Source: Bacillota bacterium (lineage in GTDB: Bacteria; Bacillota; Clostridia; Christensenellales; Aristaeellaceae). From it: a stretch of 64,000 nucleotides of DNA. The stretch's first letter is position 1, and each line of letters opens with the position of its first letter. The translations under genes and the position numbers were made by a program. This document shows, one piece after another, positions 33,020-41,325 of this stretch. The notes under the pieces were generated by a model, which worked only from the letters and a program-made list of their open reading frames with translations, was not told the DNA's origin and ran no database searches. The stretch covers positions 24,251-88,250 of the forward strand of contig JAEWYP010000024.1 of NCBI GenBank assembly GCA_023395615.1, read 5' to 3'.

Positions 33020-34465
33020 TCACAGGGTGGAGCGCACCTCGTCGACTGCCGTGTGCGCATCGTGGGCGTACTGCTTTTGCAGGGCTGCGTTGCGCTGCTT
33101 CTTCTTTTCCCACTTCTCGGGGCCGCCGCTTTCCTCCCACAGTTTTTCGGATACCGGCTGCCAGCGATCCGCGACCAGCCTGCATTTTTCACATAACGCA
33201 TGCACATCCTCCGGGTGCTGCATATCGGTGGATTTTGCGCCGCTCTTGTCCACCATTTCGGCCAGTTTGCCGCAGTTATCCAGCAGCGGGCAGGGGCGAA
33301 GCATATTATCGTTAAAGGGCTGGTTGTGATAATACTGCATAAACAGCGGACTCTGGTAGGCTTGCAGCAGCGTCTTTTCACGAATGTTGGAGTCGCTGTA
33401 GTGGATAAAGGCGCACGGCTCGATGTCGCCGTTGGCGTTGATGTGCAGGTAACGCCGCCCGCCCGCGATGCAGCCGTCCGCGTATTCGCCGTCGTTCCAG
33501 AAATCCATGGTAAACAGGGCCTTGGTGGAACGGAAAGCGCGCAGCCTGTGGTACATAAATTCCCGCTGCTCGGCGGAAACCAACAGTTCCGGCACCGCAT
33601 CCTGCCCGACGGGGATATAGGTGAAAAGCCACATGAATTTCGCGCCCAGTCGGATCATCTCGTCAAAGTAAGCGTCGCTGCCGATGTCTTCCACGTTTTG
33701 CGAAGTATAACAGCAGCTTACGCCGAAGGCGAGCTTCTTGCGCTTAAGTATTTCCATGGCTTTGACGACCTTGGCGTATGTTCCGTCACCGCGGCGGCTG
33801 TCCGTTGCTTTTTCGAAACCTTCCACGCTGATGGCGGGCACGAAATTTTTCACCCTCAGCATTTCATCAGCAAACGCTTCGTCAATCAGGGTGCCATTGG
33901 TAAAGGAGAGGAAGGCGCAATCCGGATGGCGTTCGCACAGCGTAATGATATCCTGTTTACGTACCAGCGGTTCCCCGCCGGAGTATATGAAGAAGTAGGT
34001 GCCTAAAGCCGTCGCCTGTTTTACGATGCTGTCAAGCTCATCCAGCGACATGTTCAGGCGGTTTCCGTAATCGGCAGCCCAGCAGCCTGTGCAATGAAGG
34101 TTGCAGGCACTTGTGGGGTCCATCAGCACAGCCCAGGGGATGTTGCAATGATATTTTTCGCTGTAGCGGCGCTGACGTGGCGTACCGATCATGCTGCCGT
34201 TAATCACGAAGTTTTCAAACAACCGCAGTCGCTGACCATCGTCAATATCGGTCCAGACGCTTTTCACCAGACGTGACCAGTTGTTCTCAGGATCGGAAAG
34301 CGCATCCTTCACCAGCTGCGCTTCATGTTTCACGCCGTTGCCGTGGTCGTTGCGGATCAGCCAATTGATTACCTTCATACCGTTTCGGTCGAAATCCTTG
34401 TTCACGTACCGAAGCACACGCTTCAACGCGATTGATTTCGCCCATTCGGAAACTGTTTTCCCCAT
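33020..34465 (-). CDS. Radical SAM protein with SPASM-like C-terminal cysteines
   Basis: A 481-residue radical SAM enzyme that should cleave SAM with a 4Fe-4S cluster. The N-terminal helical region (1-105) is followed by CNIPWAVLMDPTSACNLHCT, with the CxxxCxxC cysteines C121, C125 and C128, then the GGEPL motif. Late cysteines (CIAGGRRYLHINANGDIEPC, CPLLDNC, CEKC) resemble a SPASM auxiliary-cluster region. The family is common in gut Clostridia, with unknown substrate, and no precursor peptide is obvious here. ATG 34465 follows ATAAGGAGGCGG. First gene of a three-gene operon with a cysteine-free paralog and a TetR regulator. Confidence 0.9.
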   Translation of the reverse strand: MGKTVSEWAKSIALKRVLRYVNKDFDRNGMKVINWLIRNDHGNGVKHEAQLVKDALSDPENNWSRLVKSVWTDIDDGQRLRLFENFVINGSMIGTPRQRRYSEKYHCNIPWAVLMDPTSACNLHCTGCWAADYGNRLNMSLDELDSIVKQATALGTYFFIYSGGEPLVRKQDIITLCERHPDCAFLSFTNGTLIDEAFADEMLRVKNFVPAISVEGFEKATDSRRGDGTYAKVVKAMEILKRKKLAFGVSCCYTSQNVEDIGSDAYFDEMIRLGAKFMWLFTYIPVGQDAVPELLVSAEQREFMYHRLRAFRSTKALFTMDFWNDGEYADGCIAGGRRYLHINANGDIEPCAFIHYSDSNIREKTLLQAYQSPLFMQYYHNQPFNDNMLRPCPLLDNCGKLAEMVDKSGAKSTDMQHPEDVHALCEKCRLVADRWQPVSEKLWEESGGPEKWEKKKQRNAALQKQYAHDAHTAVDEVRSTL

Positions 34466-34493
34466 ATTGGCCGCCTCCTTATCTCTTGGCACC

Positions 34494-34522
34494 AGTATAG
34501 AAGAAAATCCGAGGAGGTATGG
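34494..34522 (-). promoter_or_regulatory. Promoter of the radical SAM operon (weak minus-35)
   Basis: On the minus strand TATACT (34499-34494) is a good minus-10 box. The hexamer 17 bases upstream, CATACC, is a poor minus-35, consistent with regulator-dependent transcription. Confidence 0.5.
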
Positions 34523-34523
34523 A

Positions 34524-34608
34524 GTCCCAAATTGGAAAGAACGTCCAAAAGTGAAACACGAGTAGAAAAATGTCCCAAATTGGGACAAAGCAGGAAAAAT
34601 GTCCCAAG
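34524..34608. promoter_or_regulatory. Repeated TGTCCCAA operator-like motifs at the radical SAM promoter
   Basis: A perfect palindrome TGTCCCAA-A-TTGGGACA lies at 34572-34588. A second TGTCCCAA lies at 34601-34608, and AGTCCCAAATTGGA at 34524-34537 is a degenerate third. CGTCCAAA at 34543-34550 is a weaker match. Left-arm starts are spaced 19, 29 and 29 bases. Confidence 0.65.
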
Positions 34609-34647
34609 CCACGCCGCACCCCGCAGAAGCGGGATGCGGCGTGGCTT
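34607..34647 (-). terminator. Terminator of the hexuronate operon
   Basis: AAGCCACGCCGCA pairs with TGCGGCGTGGCTT (34607-34619 with 34635-34647), with a nested CCCGC/GCGGG stem. On the minus strand it is followed by TTGGGACATTTTTCC, so the terminator tail overlaps one TGTCCCAA motif. Confidence 0.75.
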
Positions 34648-34699
34648 CGGTTTGCAGTATACGAAATGATTGATGAAAGCATTTTTACTGCCGCGGGGA

Positions 34700-35497
34700 T
34701 TACTGTGGCTGTTTACCAATGTAAGCGAGGATACCCCCGTCTACATAAAGGATGTGGCCGTTCACAAAGTCGCTGGCGTCGCTGGCCAGAAACACCGCCG
34801 GGCCGATCAGATCTTCCGCCTCGCCCCAGCGGTTAGCCGGGGTTTTAGCGCGGATGAAGCTGTCAAACGGATGCATGGAGCCGTCGGGCTGCATTTCTCT
34901 TAGCGGCGCGGTCTGCGGCGTGGCGATGTACCCCGGCCCGATGCCGTTGCACTGGATGTTGTACTGCCCGTATTCAGCGCAGATGTTGCGGGTGAGCATT
35001 TTGAGTCCGCCCTTGGCCGCGGCGTACGCCGAGACTGTTTCCCGACCCAGTTCGCTCATCATGGAGCAGATGTTAATGATTTTGCCGTGCCCCCGCGCGA
35101 TCATGGAGGGGAGCACCGCCTTACTCACGATAAACGGAGCGTTCAGGTCCACGTCGATTACCTGCCGGAATTGTTCGGCGGTCATCTCGATCATCGGGAT
35201 GCGCTTGATAATGCCCGCGTTGTTGACCAGAATGTCAACGGAACCGACATCCTCTTCGATCTGCCGGATTAAACCGCCAACGGCAGACTCGTCGGTCACG
35301 TCGCAGACGTATCCGTGGGCTTCAATCCCCAGTTCCCGGTAGGCAGCGATCCCCCGATCCACCAGTTCCTGCCGCAGATCGTTAAAAACGATAGTCGCCC
35401 CGGCGTTCGCAAACCCCGTCGCGATGGCGAAACCGATGCCGTAGCTGGCCCCGGTGACCAACGCCACTCGGCCCTTGAGGGAGAACAGATTCTTCAT
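34700..35497 (-). CDS. kduD: 2-dehydro-3-deoxy-D-gluconate 5-dehydrogenase (KduD-type SDR)
   Basis: A short-chain dehydrogenase that reduces 2,5-diketo-3-deoxygluconate to 2-keto-3-deoxygluconate in unsaturated uronate breakdown. The 265 residues contain the nucleotide motif TGASYGIGFAIATG, NNAG, catalytic Ser in NICSMMSELG and YAAAKGG (Tyr-x-x-x-Lys). Sequence alone also fits gluconate 5-dehydrogenase; KduD is preferred because kduI, kdgK and kdgA are in the same operon. Last gene of the operon, 33 bases after kdgK and followed by a terminator. Confidence 0.87.
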   Translation of the reverse strand: MKNLFSLKGRVALVTGASYGIGFAIATGFANAGATIVFNDLRQELVDRGIAAYRELGIEAHGYVCDVTDESAVGGLIRQIEEDVGSVDILVNNAGIIKRIPMIEMTAEQFRQVIDVDLNAPFIVSKAVLPSMIARGHGKIINICSMMSELGRETVSAYAAAKGGLKMLTRNICAEYGQYNIQCNGIGPGYIATPQTAPLREMQPDGSMHPFDSFIRAKTPANRWGEAEDLIGPAVFLASDASDFVNGHILYVDGGILAYIGKQPQ

Positions 35498-35530
35498 CCG
35501 AAACGCTCCTTTCAGAAGTGCCGGGGAGGC

Positions 35531-36568
35531 TTACCGCTGCACCCGGCCGGAACCGCTGCCTTTCATGAGGCTTTCCACTTCGCTTACGCTGACGCGGTTA
35601 TAATCGCCGCTGATGGTATGCTTCAGGCAACTGGCGGCCACGGCGAATTCCAGCGCGGTTTTCTCTTCCGGGTAGGTGTTCAGGCCATAAATCAGGCCGC
35701 CGCCGAAGCTGTCGCCCCCGCCTACGCGATCCACGATATCGGTGATGGCGTATTTGCGGCTGACGATAAAGTCTTTGCCGTTATACAGGCAGGCGCTCCA
35801 ATCGTTATGGTTGGCGCTCTTGCTTTCCCGCAGGGTAATGGCTACCCGGGAAACGTTGGGATATTTTTGCATGGCGAGGGCGGCGATTGCTTTGTACTGT
35901 TCCACATTCAGCTCGCCTGCCTCTACGGCACTCTGGCTGTCCGCCTTCAGAAGAAGGGCCTTCTGGAAATCCTCCTCGTTGGCGATAATGGTATCCACAT
36001 ATTTCACCAGTTCCGTCATCACCTGATCGGCGGTTTTGCCGTACTTCCACAGGTTCTTCCGGTAGTTCAGGTCGCAGCTGACCTGCAGGCCCATAGCTTT
36101 GGCAGCCCGGACCGCTTCCAGGCTCAGCTCTGCGGCGCCTGCGCTGATCGCGGGGGTGATGCCGGTGATATGGAACCAGGTCGCTCCGTTAAAAGCCTTT
36201 TTCCAGTCGATGTCGCCTGGTTTGGCCTCGGAAATGGCGCTGCCCGCGCGATCGTAAATGACCTTGCTGGGCCGCTGCACCGCGCCGGTCTCCAGATAGT
36301 AAATTCCCATACGGCCTTCGCCGCGAACGATAGCGGAGGTATCCACGCCGAAACCGCGCAGCTCCCGCAAACAGGCTTCGCCGATATCGTTTTTGGGCAA
36401 CACTGTTACATACCGCGCGTCCATGCCATAATTGGCAAGGCTTACGGCTACATTAGCCTCGCCGCCGCCGAAGGTGGCCTCCAGCGACGGGGACTGAAAG
36501 AAACGCTCATAACCGGGGCTTTTCAGGCGGAGCATGATTTCACCAAAGGTAACGACTTTCGCACCCAT
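35531..36568 (-). CDS. kdgK: 2-keto-3-deoxygluconate kinase (PfkB family)
   Basis: Phosphorylates 2-keto-3-deoxygluconate to KDPG. The 345-residue ribokinase-fold protein starts MGAKVVTFGEIMLRLKSPGY and has the GGGEANVAVSLANYG substrate region and the C-terminal PfkB signature DRVGGGDSFGGGLIYGL, with the catalytic Asp. The start at 36568 removes a 65-residue out-of-family extension in the longer frame. The next upstream gene, kdgA, stops 25 bases before this start. The product is the aldolase substrate, so the two genes act in sequence. Confidence 0.93.
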   Translation of the reverse strand: MGAKVVTFGEIMLRLKSPGYERFFQSPSLEATFGGGEANVAVSLANYGMDARYVTVLPKNDIGEACLRELRGFGVDTSAIVRGEGRMGIYYLETGAVQRPSKVIYDRAGSAISEAKPGDIDWKKAFNGATWFHITGITPAISAGAAELSLEAVRAAKAMGLQVSCDLNYRKNLWKYGKTADQVMTELVKYVDTIIANEEDFQKALLLKADSQSAVEAGELNVEQYKAIAALAMQKYPNVSRVAITLRESKSANHNDWSACLYNGKDFIVSRKYAITDIVDRVGGGDSFGGGLIYGLNTYPEEKTALEFAVAASCLKHTISGDYNRVSVSEVESLMKGSGSGRVQR

Positions 36569-36593
36569 GAACGGACACCCTTTCTTTGTCGGC

Positions 36594-37550
36594 TTATTTT
36601 TGCAGCAGATGGAACGCGAAACCGGCGATTTCATCCCGGAGGTAAACAGAGCGCAACTTGCCGTCACGGATAGTGACGCTGTCGTCGTCAAAAGCGAAAC
36701 CGCGCTGTTCCAGGTGCCAGCGGGCGCGCTTGATGTCATTGCAGGCGATGGCGATATGACCATGCGTGCCGCGGAAGGGTTTCTTCATCATCTCAAAGCC
36801 GTCGCCCACAAAGGTGGAATTGTTGCCGTCTTTGATCGGCCAGCCCAGAAGCGCGCAAATCGCCTGTGCGTCCTTCATGGCCTGCTCGGGACTGCCGCTG
36901 TTGATGCCGACGTGTTTCAGCTCAAAACCAAGCATCAGCTGTACGGCGCTGCGGGTCAGGCTTTCGATGCGCGACCAGTCCTTCTGCTCAATCGCTTTCT
37001 GGTCCACCATCCAGCTGCCGCCGCAGGCGACCACTTTGGAGAAACCAAGATAATCCAGCAAGTTTTTCTCGTTTACGCCACCGGTGGGAAGGAAGCGAAC
37101 GTTGCCATAAGGCGCGCTCATGGCTTTGATGAGCGCCAGACCGCCCAGCGCTTCCGCGGGGAAAAACTTGACCGTGGCAAGGCCGAGCGAAAGAGCCAGT
37201 TCGATATCGCTGGGGTTGGAACAACCGGGTACAATGGGCACACCGACCTGTTGGCAGTGTTTCACAACTTCGGCGTTCAGCCCGGGGCTTACGATATAGG
37301 TAGCACCTGCCGCGACGGCGCGGTCAACCTGTTCGCAGGTCAGCACCGTGCCCGCTCCCAGAATCACATCCGGGAGTTCGCGGTGTACGCGGCGAATCGC
37401 TTCCTCCGCAGCTGCGGAGCGAAATGTGATTTCCGCTACAGGCAGGCCGCCGTCGCTGAGCGCCCGGCAGAGCGGTACCGCATCATCTGCGCTTTCCACT
37501 TTGATGACCGGCACGATTCCGGCCATGGAGAGTTTTTCGATCATATCCAA
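36594..37550 (-). CDS. kdgA: KDPG/KHG aldolase fused to a VOC (glyoxalase-like) domain
   Basis: Cleaves KDPG to pyruvate and glyceraldehyde 3-phosphate. The aldolase domain (about 1-207) has Glu40 in AEITFRS and the Schiff-base Lys128 in VKFFPAEALGG. A second domain, about 208-318, looks like a VOC/glyoxalase fold (LKHVGINSG, THGHIAIACNDIKRARWHLE, VYLRDEIAGFAFHL). A stand-alone aldolase has about 210 residues, so this 318-residue form is a fusion; its extra domain has no known role. The start is TTG 37550 (nine bases from AAAGGGA) or ATG 37544. Confidence 0.9.
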   Translation of the reverse strand: MDMIEKLSMAGIVPVIKVESADDAVPLCRALSDGGLPVAEITFRSAAAEEAIRRVHRELPDVILGAGTVLTCEQVDRAVAAGATYIVSPGLNAEVVKHCQQVGVPIVPGCSNPSDIELALSLGLATVKFFPAEALGGLALIKAMSAPYGNVRFLPTGGVNEKNLLDYLGFSKVVACGGSWMVDQKAIEQKDWSRIESLTRSAVQLMLGFELKHVGINSGSPEQAMKDAQAICALLGWPIKDGNNSTFVGDGFEMMKKPFRGTHGHIAIACNDIKRARWHLEQRGFAFDDDSVTIRDGKLRSVYLRDEIAGFAFHLLQK

Positions 37551-37699
37551 GAAGAATCATCCCTTTCGTTTAGTAAGACCAATCCGGGGAACGAATCCCC
37601 AGAGAGCACGCAGCAGATGTGGAAACGGTTCCACTGAGGCTGGAAAATCATTGCTCATCTAAACATTCCGATAACATTGTGATCTGCGCTGTAAATAGA

Positions 37700-38530
37700 T
37701 TAGCGAAGGTCTTTCATTGCCACGGCGTCCATGTCATCAAATGCCTGGTTTTCGCCGACCATACCCCAGATGAAGGTATAGGCCTGCGTGCCGCTGGCGC
37801 TGTGGATGGACCAGCTGGGGCTGATCACGGCCTGCTCGTTGCGCATAACAATATGGCGCGTCTCCGTCGGCTCGCCCATATAGTGGAATACCACGGCGTT
37901 TTCGAGCAAATCGAAATACAGATACACTTCCATACGGCGGTCGTGCGTGTGGCAGGGCATGGTGTTCCAAACGCTTCCGGGCATCAGGGTGGTCATGCCC
38001 ATGACGAGCTGGCAGCTTTCTACCTGACCTGGCAGGATATATTTGCAAATGGTGCGATGATTGCTTTCTTCCAGCGAACCCAACTCGACCCGCACGCAGT
38101 TTTCCGGCTTGATGAGAACGGTGGGGTATACGCGGTGCGCGGGCGCGCTGTTAAGGTAAAATTTCGCTGGGGCGGCAGCGTCGGCGCTGGCGAAACGTAC
38201 TTCCTTAGCGCTCATCCCGACATACAGCCCGTCCCGGTTGCGCATGGCATAGGGGGTTCCGTCCACGGTGACAACGCCGTCACCGCCGATGTTTATAATG
38301 CCCAGCTCACGCCGATCCAGAAAATACCCGGTATGCAGTTCCGCGCCGGAAGACAGGCTAAGCGGCGCTTTCACAGGCACCGCGCTGCCGGTGATGATGC
38401 GATCCACGTGGCTGTACACCAGTTTGACCTCATCCGGCGTAAACAGGTTATCAATCAAAAATTCTTCACGCAGGCGCGTGGTGTCGTAGGTTTTCAGGTC
38501 TTTTGGGGAACAGGCGGTGCGTACTTCCAT
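37700..38530 (-). CDS. kduI: 5-dehydro-4-deoxy-D-glucuronate isomerase
   Basis: Converts the unsaturated uronate from pectin or glycosaminoglycan breakdown to 2,5-diketo-3-deoxygluconate. The 276-residue cupin-fold enzyme has the normal length. It keeps the zinc ligand region TMPCHTHDRRMEVYLYFDL and the early FLIDNLFTPDEVKLVYSHVD and HTGYFLDRRELGIINIGG. A 149-base gap separates it from kdgA, and it lies 83 bases after uxaB. Its presence implies that the organism uses oligouronides, although no lyase or transporter is in the window. Confidence 0.96.
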   Translation of the reverse strand: MEVRTACSPKDLKTYDTTRLREEFLIDNLFTPDEVKLVYSHVDRIITGSAVPVKAPLSLSSGAELHTGYFLDRRELGIINIGGDGVVTVDGTPYAMRNRDGLYVGMSAKEVRFASADAAAPAKFYLNSAPAHRVYPTVLIKPENCVRVELGSLEESNHRTICKYILPGQVESCQLVMGMTTLMPGSVWNTMPCHTHDRRMEVYLYFDLLENAVVFHYMGEPTETRHIVMRNEQAVISPSWSIHSASGTQAYTFIWGMVGENQAFDDMDAVAMKDLR

Positions 38531-38613
38531 CAGACAGGGCCTCCTTTATCGGATGCGATGGGAATCATGAACATCATTTCGGGATGTGGTACCGGTTCTC
38601 CTTCCGGAGTGTT

Positions 38614-40080
38614 TTATTTTTCAAACCGGTCTACCAGCGCGGTATGCATCCCTTTTTGTTTTATTTCCGTGAGCGCGTCTGCCACAGCCTGCGCAAGGCC
38701 GGGAATCAACGTCAGGTCCTGCCCGAAGAAATCTGTGTTGGACAGGAACAGGTGCGTCTGCCCGGCGACAGGCTGATTGGAATGTTCGGCAAAAAAGGCC
38801 AGTACCGCCGGATCATCCCGCAGGGTGTAGGGCTTGCCGTCGCGAGTACAGGTGAGTGAACCGTCTGCGAGCGTGCCACCCTGATACAGCGCCATCAGTG
38901 CTGCCAGCGAAAACGTTAATCGTTCCGGTAACTTACCGGTCAGCTCATGGTAGCGCAGCAGACTGGGCATACAGCGCGCGCGCCACTTGGAGACGGAATT
39001 AAGGCAGATGGAAAGCAGCTCGTGCCGGATAAACGGGTTTTCAAACCGGCCGGTCACTGCCTGCGCAAACGCCATCAGGTCGTCTTTTGGCAAATCCAGC
39101 GTCGGTATCACCTCGTCGTACAATGTGTGCTGCATAAAGGTTTTAATCATCGGATCAGCCATCGCTTCCAGCACGATATTGTGCCCGCACAGGAAAGCGG
39201 CAGGCACAAAAGAGGTATGCGCGCCGTTGAGAATCCGCACCTTGCGTTGTTTGTAAGGCTTTTGATTATCGGTAAACAGGACGGGCAAGCCGCATTCCGG
39301 CAGAGGAAGTTCTCCGCTGATGTCCTTTTTAGATTCGATCACCCACAGCCCAAAGGGTTCCGCGGTATCCAGAAGATGATCTTCGTAACCCAACTTCTTC
39401 CAAATGGCTTCGGCTTCATCCCGGGGATAACCGGTTACGATGCGATCCACCAGCGTGGAAGTAAATACACATGCGTTATCAAGCCAACGCAGAAAAAGAT
39501 CGCCTAACGCCCACTTCCGGGCGAGCGTTTTTACACAGCGTTCCAGCATAATTCCGTTATCGTCAATCAGTTCAACCGGCAGGATCATCAGGCCCTTATC
39601 CGGGGCATAATTAAACGCTTCCGCACGCTCAAACAGGAACTTGGTCAGCTTTCCGGGATAGGTGTTGGGCGGGGTTAGTTCAAAACGGTCGCTTTCATCC
39701 AGCACAATGCCCGCCTCGGTCGTGTTGCTAACGATGAACCGAAGCGTATCCAGTTTGGCAAATGCGGCGTATTTATCATATTCCGTATAGGCGTCTACCG
39801 CGTCCGAAACGCTGGTGATCAGGCGCGCGTTTTCCACCTTTTGGCCGTCTGCAACGCCACGCAGGAGCACCGTATAACGACAGTCCTGCTGATGGAACGT
39901 TTCCAGCGAACCGAAAGGAATAGGTTTTACCAACACAATGCTGCCGTTAAAACGGCCCTGTTCGTTGGCAATATCCAGCATATCGTCCACAAAGGCGCGC
40001 AGAAAATTGCCTTCGCCAAACTGCAATACCCTGATCGGCAGCTGCCGTGAAGGAGCCAATTCAGCCGTTAATTTTTTCAT
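38614..40080 (-). CDS. uxaB: Tagaturonate reductase (mannitol dehydrogenase family)
   Basis: Reduces D-tagaturonate to D-altronate in galacturonate catabolism, using NADH. The 488 residues show the long-chain polyol dehydrogenase signature VLQFGEGNFLRAFVDDMLDI at the start, FIVSNTTEAGI, and the catalytic motif RKVRILNGAHTSFVPAAFLC. UxaB is preferred over fructuronate reductase because of the FGEGNFLRAF start and operon content. uxaC and uxaA are not nearby. First gene of the operon, with a promoter and LacI operator directly upstream and AGGAGGACGG before ATG 40080. Confidence 0.92.
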   Translation of the reverse strand: MKKLTAELAPSRQLPIRVLQFGEGNFLRAFVDDMLDIANEQGRFNGSIVLVKPIPFGSLETFHQQDCRYTVLLRGVADGQKVENARLITSVSDAVDAYTEYDKYAAFAKLDTLRFIVSNTTEAGIVLDESDRFELTPPNTYPGKLTKFLFERAEAFNYAPDKGLMILPVELIDDNGIMLERCVKTLARKWALGDLFLRWLDNACVFTSTLVDRIVTGYPRDEAEAIWKKLGYEDHLLDTAEPFGLWVIESKKDISGELPLPECGLPVLFTDNQKPYKQRKVRILNGAHTSFVPAAFLCGHNIVLEAMADPMIKTFMQHTLYDEVIPTLDLPKDDLMAFAQAVTGRFENPFIRHELLSICLNSVSKWRARCMPSLLRYHELTGKLPERLTFSLAALMALYQGGTLADGSLTCTRDGKPYTLRDDPAVLAFFAEHSNQPVAGQTHLFLSNTDFFGQDLTLIPGLAQAVADALTEIKQKGMHTALVDRFEK

Positions 40081-40113
40081 CGTCCGTCCTCCTGTGCGTT
40101 CATTCCGAAAGAA

Positions 40114-40127
40114 TGTAAACAGTTACA
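40114..40127. promoter_or_regulatory. LacI-type operator at the uxaB operon promoter
   Basis: TGTAAACAGTTACA lies just downstream of the minus-10 box, in the transcribed leader. It shares the TGTAA/TTACA arms with the second site upstream of the regulator. Confidence 0.7.
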
Positions 40128-40139
40128 CAATTCACCGCT

Positions 40140-40168
40140 ATTTTACGCCGGATATGACTACCCGTCAA
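40140..40168 (-). promoter_or_regulatory. Promoter of the uxaB-kduI-kdgA-kdgK-kduD operon
   Basis: On the minus strand TTGACG (40168-40163), 17 bases, TAAAAT (40145-40140). Confidence 0.8.
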
Positions 40169-40242
40169 CTGGATTTTTTTACGATGGCAACTGAATGGTA
40201 CAAGACATTTCATATACCACAAAGAAAACTTGAATGGAACGA

Positions 40243-40272
40243 TTTACGATGTGTGCGCGTCCATGGTATAAT
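40243..40272 (+). promoter_or_regulatory. Promoter of the lacI-type regulator gene
   Basis: TTTACG (40243-40248), 18 bases, perfect TATAAT (40267-40272). Confidence 0.75.
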
Positions 40273-40289
40273 CAGGGTGTAAGATAATG

Positions 40290-40303
40290 CGTAAGCGTTT
40301 ACA
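40290..40303. promoter_or_regulatory. LacI/cre-type operator in the regulator leader
   Basis: CGTAAGCGTTTACA (reverse TGTAAACGCTTACG) fits the TGWAARCGYTWNCW pattern of LacI-family operators and cre sites except the last base. It lies between the TATAAT and the ribosome-binding site, suggesting autoregulation or catabolite control. Confidence 0.75.
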
Positions 40304-40317
40304 AAGGAGCTGCTTCC

Positions 40318-41325
40318 ATGAATATTTACGATATTTCACAAAAGGCAGGGGTCTCGATCGCAACCGTTTCGCGCGTGCTGAACGGCAGCAACCGTGTAAG
40401 CCCGAAGACACGCGATAAGGTGCTTACGGTGATGGATCAGCTTGGGTATGTGCCTAATGCGTTCGCGCGCGGTTTGGGGCTGAAAAGCATGAAAACCATC
40501 GGCCTGCTTTGCCCAGATGCAAGTGATGCTTATCTGGCGAAAGCGTTGGACCATCTGGAGCGGGGTTTTCGTGGAAATGGGTATGATTGCCTGCTTTCCT
40601 GCACGGGTAAAGCACTGGCTGATCGTGCGAAAGGGGTGGAATTGCTGCTTGGCAAGCATGTGGATGGGTTGGTGCTTATGGGTTCTACCTTTGTGGAGGC
40701 GGATGAAAAAGGGAACTCCTACCTGCGAAAGGCCGCCGCGCTCACGCCGCTTGTGCTGCTGAACGCTTCGTACCCGTGTGAGAATGTGTACTGCGTGCTA
40801 TGCGACGATTACCGCGCCACGCTGGAGGCGACACAGTATCTGCTGGATACAGGCCGGAAGGAGATATTATACCTGTACCACAGCCGTAACTACAGCGGGC
40901 TGAAAAAACTTGCGGGTTACAAAGCTGGGCTGGAAAGAGCTGGCGTTCCTGTGCGTGAGGAATTGATTCGCTTTTTTACGGAAGATAAGATGAGCGTTCC
41001 CGAAGTGCGGGATTATTTACTGGCTTTGGACCGGGAAAGCCTGCGTTTTGACGCGGTAATGACCTCCGAAGACATACTGAGTGTGGGAGCGGCCAAGTAT
41101 GCGCGCGTTGCAGGGAAAAGTGTACCGGGCGAGCTGTCGATCATCGGTTATAATAACTCCAGTTTCTGCCTGTGCTGCGAACCGGAGCTGACCAGTGTGG
41201 ACAACAAGCTGGAAACGCTTTGTAACCAGTGCGTCGGTACGATGATTACCGTCCTGAAGGGAGAGGAAGCCCCGCAGAAGTCGATATTTTCCGCTGAACT
41301 GGTGAAACGGGGAAGCACCCTGTAA
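40318..41325 (+). CDS. LacI-family regulator of the hexuronate operon
   Basis: A 335-residue repressor. The DNA-binding head is MNIYDISQKAGVSIATVSRV, with the hinge helix region GYVPNAFARGLGLK at about residues 43-56. A periplasmic-binding-fold sensor domain follows (TIGLLCPDASDAYLAKALDH; LSIIGYNNSSFCLCCEPELT). It is divergent from uxaB with LacI-type sites at both promoters, so it probably controls both the operon and itself. The inducer is likely a uronate intermediate such as KDG or tagaturonate (inference). The cysteine-rich stretch NNSSFCLCCEP in place of the usual DD at this site is unusual. ATG 40318 follows AAAGGAG. Confidence 0.92.
   Translation: MNIYDISQKAGVSIATVSRVLNGSNRVSPKTRDKVLTVMDQLGYVPNAFARGLGLKSMKTIGLLCPDASDAYLAKALDHLERGFRGNGYDCLLSCTGKALADRAKGVELLLGKHVDGLVLMGSTFVEADEKGNSYLRKAAALTPLVLLNASYPCENVYCVLCDDYRATLEATQYLLDTGRKEILYLYHSRNYSGLKKLAGYKAGLERAGVPVREELIRFFTEDKMSVPEVRDYLLALDRESLRFDAVMTSEDILSVGAAKYARVAGKSVPGELSIIGYNNSSFCLCCEPELTSVDNKLETLCNQCVGTMITVLKGEEAPQKSIFSAELVKRGSTL

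Noticed and set aside
35315..36673. 452-codon plus-strand frame opposite kdgK and kduD
   Set aside because: Antisense shadow; the minus-strand genes have clear family motifs and ribosome sites.
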